From assembly GCA_030374805.1 (NCBI GenBank), contig JARGSG010000207.1, forward strand, positions 186,001 through 250,000: DNA of 64,000 nucleotides. Reading direction: 5' to 3'. Below the pieces are notes generated by a model, which ran no database searches, had not been told where the DNA came from, and worked only from the letters and a program-made list of their open reading frames with translations. The stretch comes from Gracilaria gracilis. Lineage: Eukaryota; Rhodophyta; Florideophyceae; Gracilariales; Gracilariaceae. A program made the translations under genes and the position numbers. Positions 41,193 through 51,462 of the stretch are shown piece by piece (within the stretch, counting starts at the first letter, position 1; each line of letters begins with the position of its first letter).

Positions 41193-42573
41193 GGATGACC
41201 TGCCTGGAAATCATCGCAAGAGCTTTGGACAATGACACGTTCAACAGCGATTAATGCGCATATGCTTTATTCTCACACCCCGCCGTTTCGAGCGTCCTTC
41301 TACCCTTGGCCCAACGGTAGACAAAAAGTACCATGTAGCTAAATCTAACAAGGGTTCTTTAAAAGAAGTTGGACTCTCTTAACCGAGTCATCTTACCTTT
41401 CAACTGTGGTGAAAAAGTACCAGTATCTACCGAAGGTATCTACGAGTTATGTTGGCGATTTAGTGAAGATGGCGGGGCAGCGGACTAGATTTCGACGATA
41501 TCAATTCAACTGCGATTGCGTTTGCGATTCTTTTCACAGCGTTGGCGTTGGCGATTACTTCGAGCCCCGAGGCCCTAACATAACGCGACAATGTTTGGGC
41601 CCATCTGCCAACTGTCCCGCGGACCCATCCCCTGAAGTAACAAGGTGAGGTAACCATCATCTTCTCGATTACTCGGGGCGATCGTGCCCTGCAATAACGA
41701 GGTGAGAACGTACCGTGCGGCGAGTACTCCGAGAGTAAAGTCTCTCTGAACAAACACACGCACTACACTACACAGCATGTCGAAGTGGAGTTTCCTCGAC
41801 AGGAACAAGGAAGTGGGCTGAAGTGTTAACATTTGCTCCGTAATCTTGCTCGAAATAATCCTTCAGGGTGCCTAGATATCCTGATTCGTTGTTATGGTTT
41901 GGCGCCCCTGATTCCAACAGGATAGGAGATCGATCTCACAGATATTTCTCTACATCTTGAAGAAGCCCAAACTTTACGGCCACTGCTTAGCCATTTCTTT
42001 GAAAGACTTGTTCGCTCTTTCTTATGGACCCTGGTGGTTTGTGGCGACGGGCCAGGGTTTGTCAGCCCGCATCACGACAGAAAGTGATGGATATGTTTTT
42101 TGACACCGCTGCCGCAATCGCATTTACGACCTTCTCCTCAATGTACGGCTCCACTGGATGTAAGAAGGGATACATGCTTTATGCGAAACTGAGCCGGTGT
42201 TCCCTTCACCCTCGGAGCTTTTTCGCCATTTCCCACTTTATTAGGGTCATTCTAGATTGACAGCTTCGAGATTACACGATTAGAGCATACGGACTGGAAG
42301 ATAACCTTCGGAAGACTTATGTAAGCTGGACATCTCTGACATGGAGGCAAGTCTTCCGAGACAGACCCGTCTGCAAGATCCATTTCGCTCTCAAGCAATT
42401 TTCGCAATTCGAAGGGAGATCCGCACAACTCGACGAGCGGAACGCATGTCCCCCAAAAGACGCGCGGACTTTTGTGGCGAGGATGGCGGAGCAAGGAGGG
42501 CGTGGTGGGACTGTTCCTGTTCCGAGTTCCAGGGCCCATTCCAATAAATTCGTCGGTCTAGCGCTCGTCTTTC
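41193..42573. other. Intergenic, 1.4 kb
   Basis: Contains two exact GTATCTAC octamers (41423-41430 and 41436-41443) about 230 bp upstream of the SDR start. No gene is supported. The right end is the 5' flank of the 5S rRNA gene. Confidence 0.45.
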
Positions 42574-42692
42574 ACATTCGGCCATATCAAGTTGCATGCG
42601 CCGTATCCCATACCGAACTGCGAAGCTAAGTCACCTGGAGCTGGGCTAGTACTGACATGAGGGATCGGTCTGGAATCCCCGGTGTCGAATGT
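42574..42692 (+). rRNA. 5S ribosomal RNA
   Basis: 119 nt. The ends pair perfectly to form helix I (ACATTCG with CGAATGT). GGCCAT and the loop-C-like block ATACCGAACTGCGAAGCTAAG match the eukaryotic 5S internal promoter region, and GGGCTAGTACT then GGTCTGGAATCCC follow in the usual order. A T-run follows directly. It is a stand-alone copy, not next to other rRNA genes, between the SDR and the DUF2064 gene. The RNA is part of the large ribosomal subunit and is transcribed by RNA polymerase III. Confidence 0.93.
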
Positions 42693-42696
42693 TTTT
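42692..42696 (+). terminator. Pol III terminator of 5S rRNA
   Basis: TTTTT run beginning at the last base of the mature 5S RNA, the standard RNA polymerase III stop signal. Confidence 0.8.
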
Positions 42697-43051
42697 GGTG
42701 TTGGTGTTTTAGATCTCTCCCCATCTTACCCAGCAGTGCCGCAGTATGATGATCATCTACACCACCACGCTATATATCTGTCTGCCAGATCACCATCGGT
42801 GGAAGCGATGCAAAGAAGTCCATGGGCGTGATCGGAAGATGGTGGGCTTCCCTATTCTCATTTGAGGAATAGAATTGTTGGCAGGTTTTCGACGTTTCAG
42901 CCATTGGTTTTGCTGGCTACGCCTGGCAGTTGTGTCACTTCAGAATAACGAAGTTGCACTTGACTTCCGAAATCTCCACGGGAAGGTGATCTTCATCTGC
43001 GACATCGTATCTAACGCTCATCAATCTGACTTGCGTGGCGCACCAACTCAA
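42697..43051. other. Spacer between 5S rRNA and DUF2064 gene
   Basis: 355 bp. The downstream ORF is open back to about 42875 without an ATG, so this part may be 5' UTR. No other feature seen. Confidence 0.45.
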
Positions 43052-43699
43052 ATGCAGGAATCTAATTCCGTACAATGTTCAAATCACATTCTTCTGTTTA
43101 CGAAGTATCCGACACCGGGCTTCGCGAAAACGCGCCTCATCCCGGCCAAAGGGCCGGAAGGTGCTGCTCATATCTCCAATCAGCTTACGCAGCGAACGCT
43201 GACAACTTTGCGATCATATCAAGGCCATGATGCTCGCGCTCATGTTATCATCCACTACGCTGCTAGCGGGCGTGAGATAACCCCATCCAAAGTATACGAA
43301 TGGCTTCAACCGACAAAACGCCAGTCCATTGTTTCTCAGGGAAGTGGAGATCTAGGTGACCGTCTGATAACTGCCTTTGAGCAATCATTTGCGCAGGATG
43401 CTTCGAAGGTGGTTGTCATTGGGTCTGACACTCCAGACCTTACTGCAGATATCTTGTCGGACGCGTTCAACCTACTTGACGAAGCAGATGTGGTTATAGG
43501 ACCTGCTGAGGACGGTGGTTACTACCTGCTGGGTTTGAAGACAATGAACAAGAGACTGTTCACCTCAATCCCGTGGAGCACGTCGACTGTCCTCAGGGAC
43601 ACAGTAGCTGCAGCAGATTCGTTGGGTCTCTACGTGAAGCGTTTACCAACTCTGAGGGACATAGACACACCAGATGACTTAGGGTTCTTTATCTCATAA
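43052..43699 (+). CDS. DUF2064 / TIGR04282-type glycosyltransferase-like protein
   Basis: 215 aa from the ATG at 43052, matching the ~200-residue family length. Diagnostic elements are ILLFTKYPTPGFAKTRLIP near the N-terminus (the nucleotide-binding K-x-P-x-x-G-x-x-KTRL motif), GDLGDRLITAFEQSF, VVIGSDTPDLTADIL (metal-binding D), and VIGPAEDGGYYLLGL. The C-terminal segment reads TLRDIDTPDDL. This is a GT-A-fold family common in bacteria and found in some algae. The substrate is unknown; the bacterial name 'selenodomain-associated transferase 1' reflects gene context there, which is absent here. It overlaps the cyclin gene on the other strand by 11 bp at the stop codons. Confidence 0.9.
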   Translation: MQESNSVQCSNHILLFTKYPTPGFAKTRLIPAKGPEGAAHISNQLTQRTLTTLRSYQGHDARAHVIIHYAASGREITPSKVYEWLQPTKRQSIVSQGSGDLGDRLITAFEQSFAQDASKVVVIGSDTPDLTADILSDAFNLLDEADVVIGPAEDGGYYLLGLKTMNKRLFTSIPWSTSTVLRDTVAAADSLGLYVKRLPTLRDIDTPDDLGFFIS

Positions 43700-44561
43700 T
43701 CACTGCCCTGTATTTGCTAAACTCATCTTCGGACACCCACACGTTCCAGTTTAGGCATTCCAAGAGTTCGAACTCTATCTTGTGGATACGCTCTAGGCTT
43801 ACAAGTTTACTGGCTTCCCAGTTCCATGTCGGCAAGTCGCGCAAGAACTTTGATGCTAACAATGTTAGCCCGCAGAAGAGCTCGCATACTCTATTGGGAG
43901 TGACTCTGATTGGAGTTTTAGACGAGGTAACCCTGCGAAGTAACGCAAACGCAGTGACGAATACAGCCTCCTCTCCCAAGCTGCTGTGCCCCAGAAGGTC
44001 AAGGAAGTACTCGAGGGCCTCGAACGTAGCTTGTCGGTCCTCTTCGCTTGCACAAGAGCAGAACTCAACCAACGCATGCCCAAGTCTCCATAACATTCTC
44101 CTCACGCTCTCTTCGTCGCCGAGGGGGTTCTGCCCGGGGAAGTTGGCAGTTTTCTTACTCTGCGGCTCGGCCTCATTCCGAATACGTTTTCTGTTTGAAC
44201 TTGAAACCGTTTGCCCTCGCCCTCGCCCTCCTTCAGTTCCCTTTCGTTCAGTGCGAACTCTTCTTTTCCTTGGGGGTCCACTAGTTCTTCTTCTCTTCTG
44301 CTGATCATTCGGTTCCGTGTTCCACTCCACTGCCCTCTTTGCGTTTCGGGGGCGTCTCCGCAAGTTGTACGGGACTGATCGCGCTTGAGTCCCCTGTCCA
44401 TTGTCCTCTAATAGCGACTTGCCCCTTCTTTTGTCAGTTTGCTCTCTCTTCATTATAGGCGCCCGTAGGGAATCTGTACGGTTAATAAGCGATACGGAAA
44501 GGCTGAAGTTACCGCCAAGATTGTTATTTGAGCTTCGGTTTGCTTGGGTTGGGAAGCACAT
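43689..44561 (-). CDS. Cyclin-box protein
   Basis: 290 aa, ATG 44561 (a second ATG lies at 44453). Residues 1-140 are basic and disordered, with Arg/Lys clusters such as NLRRRPRNAKR and KRRRTSGPPRKRR that should act as nuclear signals. The C-terminal half is a cyclin box: EEAVFVTAFALLRRV, RVTPNRVCELFCGLTLLASKFL, ISLERIHKIEFELLE-type helix (seen here as VSLERIHKIEFELLECLNW) and WVSEDEFSKYR. The KFL and E-x-x-x-L-x-x-L-x-W features match Pho80/cyclin-P and related single-box cyclins. The CDK partner and cell-cycle role cannot be deduced. It ends convergently with the DUF2064 gene. Confidence 0.82.
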   Translation of the reverse strand: MCFPTQANRSSNNNLGGNFSLSVSLINRTDSLRAPIMKREQTDKRRGKSLLEDNGQGTQARSVPYNLRRRPRNAKRAVEWNTEPNDQQKRRRTSGPPRKRRVRTERKGTEGGRGRGQTVSSSNRKRIRNEAEPQSKKTANFPGQNPLGDEESVRRMLWRLGHALVEFCSCASEEDRQATFEALEYFLDLLGHSSLGEEAVFVTAFALLRRVTSSKTPIRVTPNRVCELFCGLTLLASKFLRDLPTWNWEASKLVSLERIHKIEFELLECLNWNVWVSEDEFSKYRAVIMR

Positions 44562-45718
44562 AGTTGCAGAAGACCTGAGTGTTTGAATTCTACATTAGAG
44601 TGACGTTAAACTCTCGTTGATTCCGATTCAAGACACAAGATCTCTCCTGCTGTGTTTTCATGATTTGCACTTAACGACAGAGAGTCAAATCTGTGACAAA
44701 CGGAGGACAATGCGACGTGAAATATTCAACCAAACGTCTGTTTACAAGTCACAGGGGCGTCGACGTTACGATGAACGATGAATACTTGATACTTATGAGC
44801 CGATCTTACGTGTTCTAATGAAATTTTCCAAGCGTTTACGGATGTATCCACCAGTGAGGGAGATGATGTCGTCTCCATCTTACCGTGGCATACGGGAGTC
44901 CTGAACTCAGTATCAAGTAACAACAGTTCAAATATTTGCGCTCAAGAATACTTGTTTTAGAGCGGCCCAAAGATTCATGCGTGCATCCGAATTCTACGCG
45001 GTATCATCCATTCTCGATTAAGATGTTTCTCGCGCGGTCATCCTGATTCGTTGGGAAGCATATTTGCACTCGTACATCTATTCTGAATGTTTTAGTACAT
45101 GTCTGTCAACAAGTTGAAGTAAGAAGGTATCTTTCATAATGCTCAGTGAGACAATTACTATACCGTCAGGAGTTCGATATGAGTGACGTGAGGAGGCATA
45201 GATGGCCGCTGTTGCTGAATCTTAAAGCTGGGACACCATCAATGCAACAATCGCACCAACTGAAACATCCGTATCCCTACTGCTCAGCCGGTTGTGCGCA
45301 GTACACTGTATATCTCGATGAGAACCCAGGGGTGGAGATAAAATCCTAAACTTAATCAGCAGAAGCTCGCACACGTATGTATCTAGAGGGAATGGTTCGA
45401 GTTATAACATTGACTCGAGGTCAAGTGCGATATCATTTATTCTGCCTTAAATGCCTGTCAAATGTTCCGAACCATGAGAAATTCCCCCGTCTTGGTGTGG
45501 ATGAATCAACGACAATTTGCAAAGAGACTTTGGTTTCAGAATCTATAAATCCCTGTTTCTCTTTAAAGCACTCTCGATCAGACGCTTGTATCGTTTTCTT
45601 GTACACCCGTGTAAACCAGTCTTCAGACGGGGGAAGATTCTATTTATGTTCAGTATGGGCGCAATATCGAGTTCCAGATCGGCTTTCCCATGTGGAGCTG
45701 CTCCAAACAAATGGACAA
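44562..45718. other. Intergenic, 1.2 kb
   Basis: AT-richer spacer with no supported gene. Plus-strand frames at 45377-45865 are shadows of the bL32m gene and its flank. The left end holds the cyclin promoter. Confidence 0.45.
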
Positions 45719-46006
45719 CTAAACGTTGTTTTCCCGGCGTCCGATGCAATTGGGTTTGCAGTAAGTATGGGGTCTTTTCCATCGTTCACAGATTTCACAA
45801 CGAATCATGCTATGATTTGGTCTAAGATACTTGTGCGCCATTCGCATACGCTTCTTCGCATGTGATGTCTTCTTCTTCGGTACAGCAAGCCAGATCGAGT
45901 CCCAAATGCTTTGAAACGGTCTGAGGGATGACGACACCGAAGGGTAGGAATTTCGGACAAGTGCCGATATGCGAAGCAAGAATGGAGTCTGGGCAGCACT
46001 CAGCAT
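45719..46006 (-). CDS. Mitochondrial ribosomal protein bL32m
   Basis: 95 aa from the ATG 46006-46004 (MLSAAQTPFLLRISALVRNS), single exon. The first ~45 residues are a hydrophobic/Arg/Ser-rich mitochondrial presequence. The mature domain starts AVPKKKTSHAKKRMRMAHKY, the universal bL32 start, and has two zinc-knuckle pairs (CEIC and CKPNC with KRPH before it). bL32 binds 23S-type rRNA in the large subunit of the organellar ribosome. The upstream presequence indicates mitochondria. It is divergent from NOL6. Confidence 0.9.
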   Translation of the reverse strand: MLSAAQTPFLLRISALVRNSYPSVSSSLRPFQSIWDSIWLAVPKKKTSHAKKRMRMAHKYLRPNHSMIRCEICERWKRPHTYCKPNCIGRRENNV

Positions 46007-46485
46007 CTTTGCAGTCAATTCGAAAGCGGCAGCCCTGGGTTCTTCCAGAACTTTGTCTGCTCACCCTTGGTTACAATTCTCCCCTACAGGATGAGGTGTT
46101 CGCCTTGTTTTGAGAGTAAATACTTCGACTGCGACTTGAAAACTTAAATAGTTGGCGTAACCTCACGAGATGTATCTTCGTACATACGAAGGTATCTACA
46201 GAGGACTTAAGGCGGTAGCGGTCTAACTCTTTGTATCTGGGAGGTTTGCTTGTGCGAGCGTACGTCGACGGAATCGCCATTGATCGAGTCTGTCAACAGG
46301 ACTTGGAAAACATAAAAAAAAAATACAATTAAATTAATAGATAAAGCGGAGGTCGCCGTCGGCACATGGTGATCCCATGCTCTTGTTGTTGACACACTTG
46401 ATTCAACTTATCGCCTTTCCATGCGCTCATCCAGTGAGAAAACTGGCGCTCTTCTTCTTTATTTATACTTGAAGATATCCTCAGA
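46007..46485. promoter_or_regulatory. Divergent promoter region, bL32m / NOL6
   Basis: 479 bp between two ribosome-related genes transcribed away from each other. It contains the exact octamer GTATCTAC (46192-46199) next to an imperfect palindrome TATCTTCGTA-CA-TACGAAGGTA, an A-run near 46313-46322, and TATTTATACTT about 25 bp upstream of the NOL6 ATG. Shared control is possible but inferred. Confidence 0.4.
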
Positions 46486-49400
46486 ATGGCTCCAGCAAGA
46501 GCAACGGACGGAATCCCGGTAGCGAAACGCCGTCGGAAGAATGACGATGACGATGACCCATACATAAACATTCAGGTCGTCCAAGACGCAGAACTCAATA
46601 ATGAATCACTTTGCTCCCCGTCTATCGCAGTTGCTTTAGACAGCATCATATCTCAGAGGAAAACCTCAGAAGAGAAAAAGAAGCAAATGGAACAAGTCCT
46701 TCATGATTTAAAGGCTGCGCTGGACAGGATTCCAAAGAAACAAAAACGCCTTGCCTTTGACAGCTCCGCACTTCGAAACACCTTCAAAGCAGTTGCGAAA
46801 GATGTGACCCCCGAAAGAAAGTTCCATGGTGATGATTTTCAGAACCTTTCCATACTATGCACACCTCCAGCCCATGTTAGTGTGGTTGGGGGGTTTCTGC
46901 TTGGCTATTCTTCTAGTGCACTAGATGTGCTCGTAGAGATGCCGTCTAGCTTATTCCAAGAGCGTGACTACCTTAACTACAAATATCACGATAAGCGCTT
47001 GCTTTACCTCACGTATATTGCCCGTCACTTTATCAAGTCTGAGAAAGGAAAGTGGACAAACGTATGTCTTTTCGGAAGATGCTTGAACGGTGACAGTTTG
47101 AAACCAACTCTTACGCTTTCATCTGTGGAACTTCCTGGGGTACTGGTTCGGCTTATTCCCACTTATGCAGACGGAATCTTCGAAAAGGACCGCCTTGCAG
47201 ACGACCGCAAAAACTTGCGTCCTCAGGGTGACTCATCTGTCGTGAAGGATGCGACAGAGGCAACCAAAATGTACAATACATCTATCCTGGTGGACGCCAC
47301 TTTGGAGCAAACCCTCAAATTGCTTCATTCGACTCTGGCAAATGTGTCGAACTTGCGAGATACGATGCTTCTCTTGGAAGCGTGGAGAGTACGACATCGC
47401 TTGTTCGATAGCAACTTCTATTTCGCTGCTGTACTTCATGATGTAATAAGTCGTGGTGCGGCACCACTTCGAGCGTCCCGCGAACATCTCTTGCGATGTG
47501 TGTTGACATCCATTCGCGGTGGTATTTTGAAGTCAATCAGCATTAGTGGGATACGAATTGGTTCATGCCTAGAAGACTCTGTTCTTCAAAGAGTGGCCAT
47601 ATCTGCAGCTGCGGCGCTTCGAACAATGGAACGTAAGAGTTTAGCTGAGGATCCATGGCACGGCGTAGTGCCATATCTCTTTGCTACCGCTCGTGGAACG
47701 AAGTGTTCTCCCAGACCACTATCGACTTTCTTTGATGGCTTCATTAAGGTGTTCGTGAACGGGGACGCACACGTGAACAATGAGAATGTGTGCAAGTTGC
47801 TAAAACGTGCTTTGTTCGATACGAAGCGGCTGAGCAGAGTGGAAAGTGTCGGCGAGGGCCTGTTTGGCTTCTCTATAACAACATTTGACGACGCTTGCCG
47901 AAAAGTCGACCTGAGACCTTCGAGTTGGGACGCGTCTTCTTTCAACCATTTTTGGGGCTCAAAGTCATCCTTGCGTCGTTTCAAGGACGGAAAGATCGTC
48001 GAAGCATTGATTTGGGAAGGGGGCCTCTCAACTATAAGTGAAATTGTGGAATACGTTGTAGACAAACATTTGGGAGACAACACTAAGAGCAAAGTGGTAT
48101 TCGATGACGTTGATAGAGCAGCAGGTATGTTAAGAATAGATGAAGTATCGCCGAAAGCAATAGCGACTTTTAATCAACTTGCATCGATGCTTCGGTCGTT
48201 GGAGGGACTTCCGCTAAGTATACTTGGCGTGCATGCGAGTTCTTCTCATTTACGAAGGTGTGGAGCGTACGCAATTCGTCCCAGTTCCCAGAACAAGTTC
48301 ATTCAAGCAATGAATGTTGTTGCTTCGTTTGAGTCATCAGGAGCTTGGCCAGATGATGCTGTTGCGGTGTCGGCAGCAAAGGCTGCTTTCTACGCGGCCT
48401 TGAAGTCAAAACTAGCGGAGCGAGGAATCATTGCACAAGCCACTATCTTTTTTGTTGACATCCAACTCGCCGAATTCGTTTTCAGACTTCGTATCCGAGT
48501 GGAGAAGGAAAAGGATCTGCTTTCCAATCATCCTCACGAAGCAGACGCGCTCAAGTGGGTTACGGAAACATCAGTTAAACACCACGTGAATATCCGTGAT
48601 GTGAAGAATCCCTTGATGGGCCGAGTGGCTCGGCTTGCGAAGAGGTGGCTTAACTCACATATTCTTTTCTCTCAAATGGGGGATCGAGCCGATGAGCTCG
48701 TAGAAGTTCTGGTAGCAAGTGTTTTGACTCGCTCAAACGCTCCAGCACCAAAGTCAAGCTTCAGAGCGTTCTGTCAGTTTTTGCATTTGCTGGCAGAGTT
48801 TCCATGGGAAGTTTGCCCACTTACCGTACTTCTGGGGGATCAGGATAGGGCAGGTGAACAAGACGAGGACGCAGAAGACCGCGTAGAGAGTGATGCAAGA
48901 GATTTGCGAGTGTCGGCCCAAAAAGCATATGCAGAGGATGGATGTGCAATGGATGTATATTGTGATGTTGACGAAGATGGAGAGGCGGTCCCGTGGTTTC
49001 CAAAATCACATTCGCCCGAGGCTGTTATAGTTCGTCGAATTCGTGATACAGCACGAGCATCGCTTGGCTTCATCGAAAACTGGTTGCAGGAACTTGGTTC
49101 AAGCACATTGGAAACAGTATTCTCACCTTCCAAAGAAGCGTTTGATGTGGTGCTCGAGTTAAACACCGAGTACATCCCGTTTCACAAGGGTTCTACTCAT
49201 GGTGCGCTTCGCGCCTATGGGCGATCCACAAGTCTACATTCTTGGCTGGTGGACTTCGACCCCATGTCCATACTGGTGAAAGAATTGTCGGATCGTTTTG
49301 GCAAGTACGCTTTGTTCATGATGAGAATGAACGGTGGGTTTGAACTTTATGTAGTGTGGAGACCAATCGTGTTCAAGGCGACTAAATTTTCACTGCGAGA

Positions 49401-49533
49401 AGCCCCATTTCGTATTCCTGCCGGAGACGGGAAAGAAGCTGAAATGTATGTATCTACCGAGTTGCTCCTTTCAGAGATGAAACGAATCGGAGGAGACTTG
49501 ATTGCCGGTGTTCGCTTGAAGGAAAGAGAATGA
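46486..49533 (+). CDS. NOL6 / Utp22 (Nrap) rRNA-processing protein
   Basis: 1015 aa, single exon, ATG at 46486. A basic and acidic N-terminus (KRRRKNDDDDDP) precedes the Nrap domains. Marker segments are VVGGFLLGYSSSALDVLVEMP and SLFQERDYLNYKYHDKR, the signature of the NOL6/Utp22 first nucleotidyltransferase-like domain. HFWGSKSSLRRFKDGKI and WLNSHILFSQMGD follow, and the end includes DFDPMSILVKELSDRFGKYA and FELYVVWRP. The fold is a tandem of inactive poly(A)-polymerase-like modules. Utp22 acts in the nucleolar small-subunit processome (UTP-C with Rrp7). An acidic insert (EQDEDAEDRVESD) lies near residue 790. Confidence 0.95.
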   Translation: MAPARATDGIPVAKRRRKNDDDDDPYINIQVVQDAELNNESLCSPSIAVALDSIISQRKTSEEKKKQMEQVLHDLKAALDRIPKKQKRLAFDSSALRNTFKAVAKDVTPERKFHGDDFQNLSILCTPPAHVSVVGGFLLGYSSSALDVLVEMPSSLFQERDYLNYKYHDKRLLYLTYIARHFIKSEKGKWTNVCLFGRCLNGDSLKPTLTLSSVELPGVLVRLIPTYADGIFEKDRLADDRKNLRPQGDSSVVKDATEATKMYNTSILVDATLEQTLKLLHSTLANVSNLRDTMLLLEAWRVRHRLFDSNFYFAAVLHDVISRGAAPLRASREHLLRCVLTSIRGGILKSISISGIRIGSCLEDSVLQRVAISAAAALRTMERKSLAEDPWHGVVPYLFATARGTKCSPRPLSTFFDGFIKVFVNGDAHVNNENVCKLLKRALFDTKRLSRVESVGEGLFGFSITTFDDACRKVDLRPSSWDASSFNHFWGSKSSLRRFKDGKIVEALIWEGGLSTISEIVEYVVDKHLGDNTKSKVVFDDVDRAAGMLRIDEVSPKAIATFNQLASMLRSLEGLPLSILGVHASSSHLRRCGAYAIRPSSQNKFIQAMNVVASFESSGAWPDDAVAVSAAKAAFYAALKSKLAERGIIAQATIFFVDIQLAEFVFRLRIRVEKEKDLLSNHPHEADALKWVTETSVKHHVNIRDVKNPLMGRVARLAKRWLNSHILFSQMGDRADELVEVLVASVLTRSNAPAPKSSFRAFCQFLHLLAEFPWEVCPLTVLLGDQDRAGEQDEDAEDRVESDARDLRVSAQKAYAEDGCAMDVYCDVDEDGEAVPWFPKSHSPEAVIVRRIRDTARASLGFIENWLQELGSSTLETVFSPSKEAFDVVLELNTEYIPFHKGSTHGALRAYGRSTSLHSWLVDFDPMSILVKELSDRFGKYALFMMRMNGGFELYVVWRPIVFKATKFSLREAPFRIPAGDGKEAEMYVSTELLLSEMKRIGGDLIAGVRLKERE

Positions 49534-49614
49534 TTGTCTTCTACCCATCATACGGTAAGCATTTCTGGTAGAAAACTGCTGTCACAGCTTCTTTCTCAAC
49601 GAAATTGCTTGATT

Positions 49615-49833
49615 TCATAACTCAGATTTCTTCTGAGGAGACGAGCTGCGGTTTGATACGCCACGCTTGGCAACGGTACTAGAACCGAGGCAAAGATATT
49701 CTGGATATGCTACGCGCACGCCCATGCCACGACAACAGTATACAATGTACCTCCGTTGGTACCAGTCTTGGTCCGCGTTAAACAAGAGACTTGTATAAAA
49801 TGTCGGGTGGTGAATATGGCGGGGAGAGGCCAT
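49615..49833 (-). CDS. Possible small protein
   Basis: 72-aa ORF with ATG 49833 (MASPRHIHHPTFYTSLLFNA), rich in Tyr, Arg and Cys, ending SSPQKKSEL. Not recognised. The codon pattern looks more protein-like than the surrounding spacer and another ATG in a second frame (49855) suggests there may be a spliced version. It lies 81 bp from the NOL6 stop, convergent. It may be a chance ORF. Confidence 0.25.
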   Translation of the reverse strand: MASPRHIHHPTFYTSLLFNADQDWYQRRYIVYCCRGMGVRVAYPEYLCLGSSTVAKRGVSNRSSSPQKKSEL

Positions 49834-50498
49834 TCATTACTGCGCTCAAGTTCGACATGATGCATTGGTGAGAGAAAACTTGAAGCGCTAAGCCAACAGG
49901 CGAATCACAAGACGCTCCCGAGCCGTGTCATTTGTAGGTGTTGCAAGTTGAATACGGATATCGAAGTACCAACGGTACACAATACTGTACAGCATAGGAG
50001 AGCCGATTTGTACACTCGACTAGAACCGAACCAGCCATGAGATGCATAATTAATCAAGATAACCTGTAGAATCTGCAGTGTAGATATCACATATGACGTG
50101 AACGGGCATCGGTCAGGGAAGGAGACGGACGCAGACACCAAATTAGCCCGATGGACTTCTGCCAATAAGAGGTGGTGGCAACGTTGACGCCCTATTTTGG
50201 GGTCCATCCCATCGATGAGGGTACGTCTCGTCATCGCCTGTTCAAAATCAGCAGTTTTTGCACTTATTCTTGGCCTTGTTGCTGCTCCCATTCATTCGTA
50301 TCGTTCGCGCCTTGCTTGAACCGCCACACAACCTTACTATCATACCAAGCAAGGTTAGCTGCAAGAGGTCTCCCGCCGTCAGAAGCGCCAAGCCTCTTTG
50401 CGCTGCCGTCTTCTGCCTAAGTCACCTTCCCCTCTCCCGTTCCGTCTCTCTCTTTCTCTCTACCTCTCTGCCCGTAGCGTCTTCCTCTCTGCTGCATT
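49834..50498. other. Intergenic upstream of the SNARE gene
   Basis: 665 bp without a supported gene. The last ~80 bp are a TC-rich tract (CTCTCTTTCTCTCTACCTCTC type), likely the 5' UTR/promoter pyrimidine tract of the SNARE gene at 50499. Confidence 0.45.
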
Positions 50499-51462
50499 AT
50501 GTTCCGACGAAGGAAAAACCTGGGTACCGTGACGGTGTTTGAAGATGACGAACGTATCCCGCAAGACAATTTTGATGACCTTGGTCTCGATGACATGAAG
50601 CACAAAAACTCTACTACCGAAGACCTAAACCAGATGAATGCTTCTCAGCTTGAAGAGCTTGCCCTCAGCACGGCTCAGACAGGCCGAGAAGGTACACAGC
50701 GCGCACTTCGATTAGCGGCCGAAGCTCGTGAAATTGGCGTAACGACTGCGGATACCATGCACAAGCAGACTGCGCAACTCGAAAAGATGTCAGAAGATAT
50801 TGAAGTCGTACATGACTATCTAGACAAGTCTGAACGTATGTTTTTTAATCCATGTCATTGAGTTTACCATTCCAAATCTTGCTCTAACTTGGTTCTGATA
50901 CCAATGGCGTGCTTTTTTTCTTTTGTTTGTAGGTATTATCGACAAGATGACAAAGCCAAAACTTGCCCGTTTGTTTCAACGTAGAAAGCCTGTTGGAAAA
51001 GGACTTAATAAGGTGAAAGCCACGAAGAAAGAGCGTGCCAGTCGAGACCAGCTACGCGAACAAGGCTTGGACGCGGTTGACCTTGACGAGATGACTGACT
51101 CGCAGAAAGCCCTTACTCTGGATCAATTTGAAAAGGACCGCAATGAACTCTTCGATGGAGAGACTGTCCAGGACTATCGTCGTGGACGTCGAGGAAAGAA
51201 GAAGGAACAAGAGGTGAAACAAACCAGACAGATTACTCAAGATTATTCACAGTACTCTGGTGCAGTTGCGTCTGTCATGAGACAGCAAGATGATGACCTT
51301 GACCAAATCAGTGATGCATTGACGGACATGCATGCTTTGGCTTCGGCCATGAATAATGAACTTGAGTATCAGGATAAACTTATCAATGAGGTTCAGGACT
51401 TCACCACGGAGACTTCCAGGAGAACTAAGGAGAATGCAAAGAAGATCCATCGCATCAAGTAG
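50499..51462 (+). CDS. SNAP-25/Sec9-type Qbc-SNARE
   Basis: Two exons: 50499-50835 and 50933-51462 (donor GTATGT, acceptor TTTGTAG, intron 97 nt); 288 aa. There are two SNARE helices. The Qb helix is near residues 55-115 (ALRLAAEAREIGVTTADTMH with KQTAQLEKM and its central Q), and the intron falls at its end. The Qc helix is C-terminal (MRQQDDDLDQISDALTDMHA, then NNELEYQDKLI with its Q, ending KKIHRIK). There is no transmembrane anchor and no Cys cluster for palmitoylation between the helices. It supplies two helices of a plasma-membrane fusion complex with a syntaxin and an R-SNARE. The short basic N-terminus MFRRRKNLG may aid membrane contact. Confidence 0.9.
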
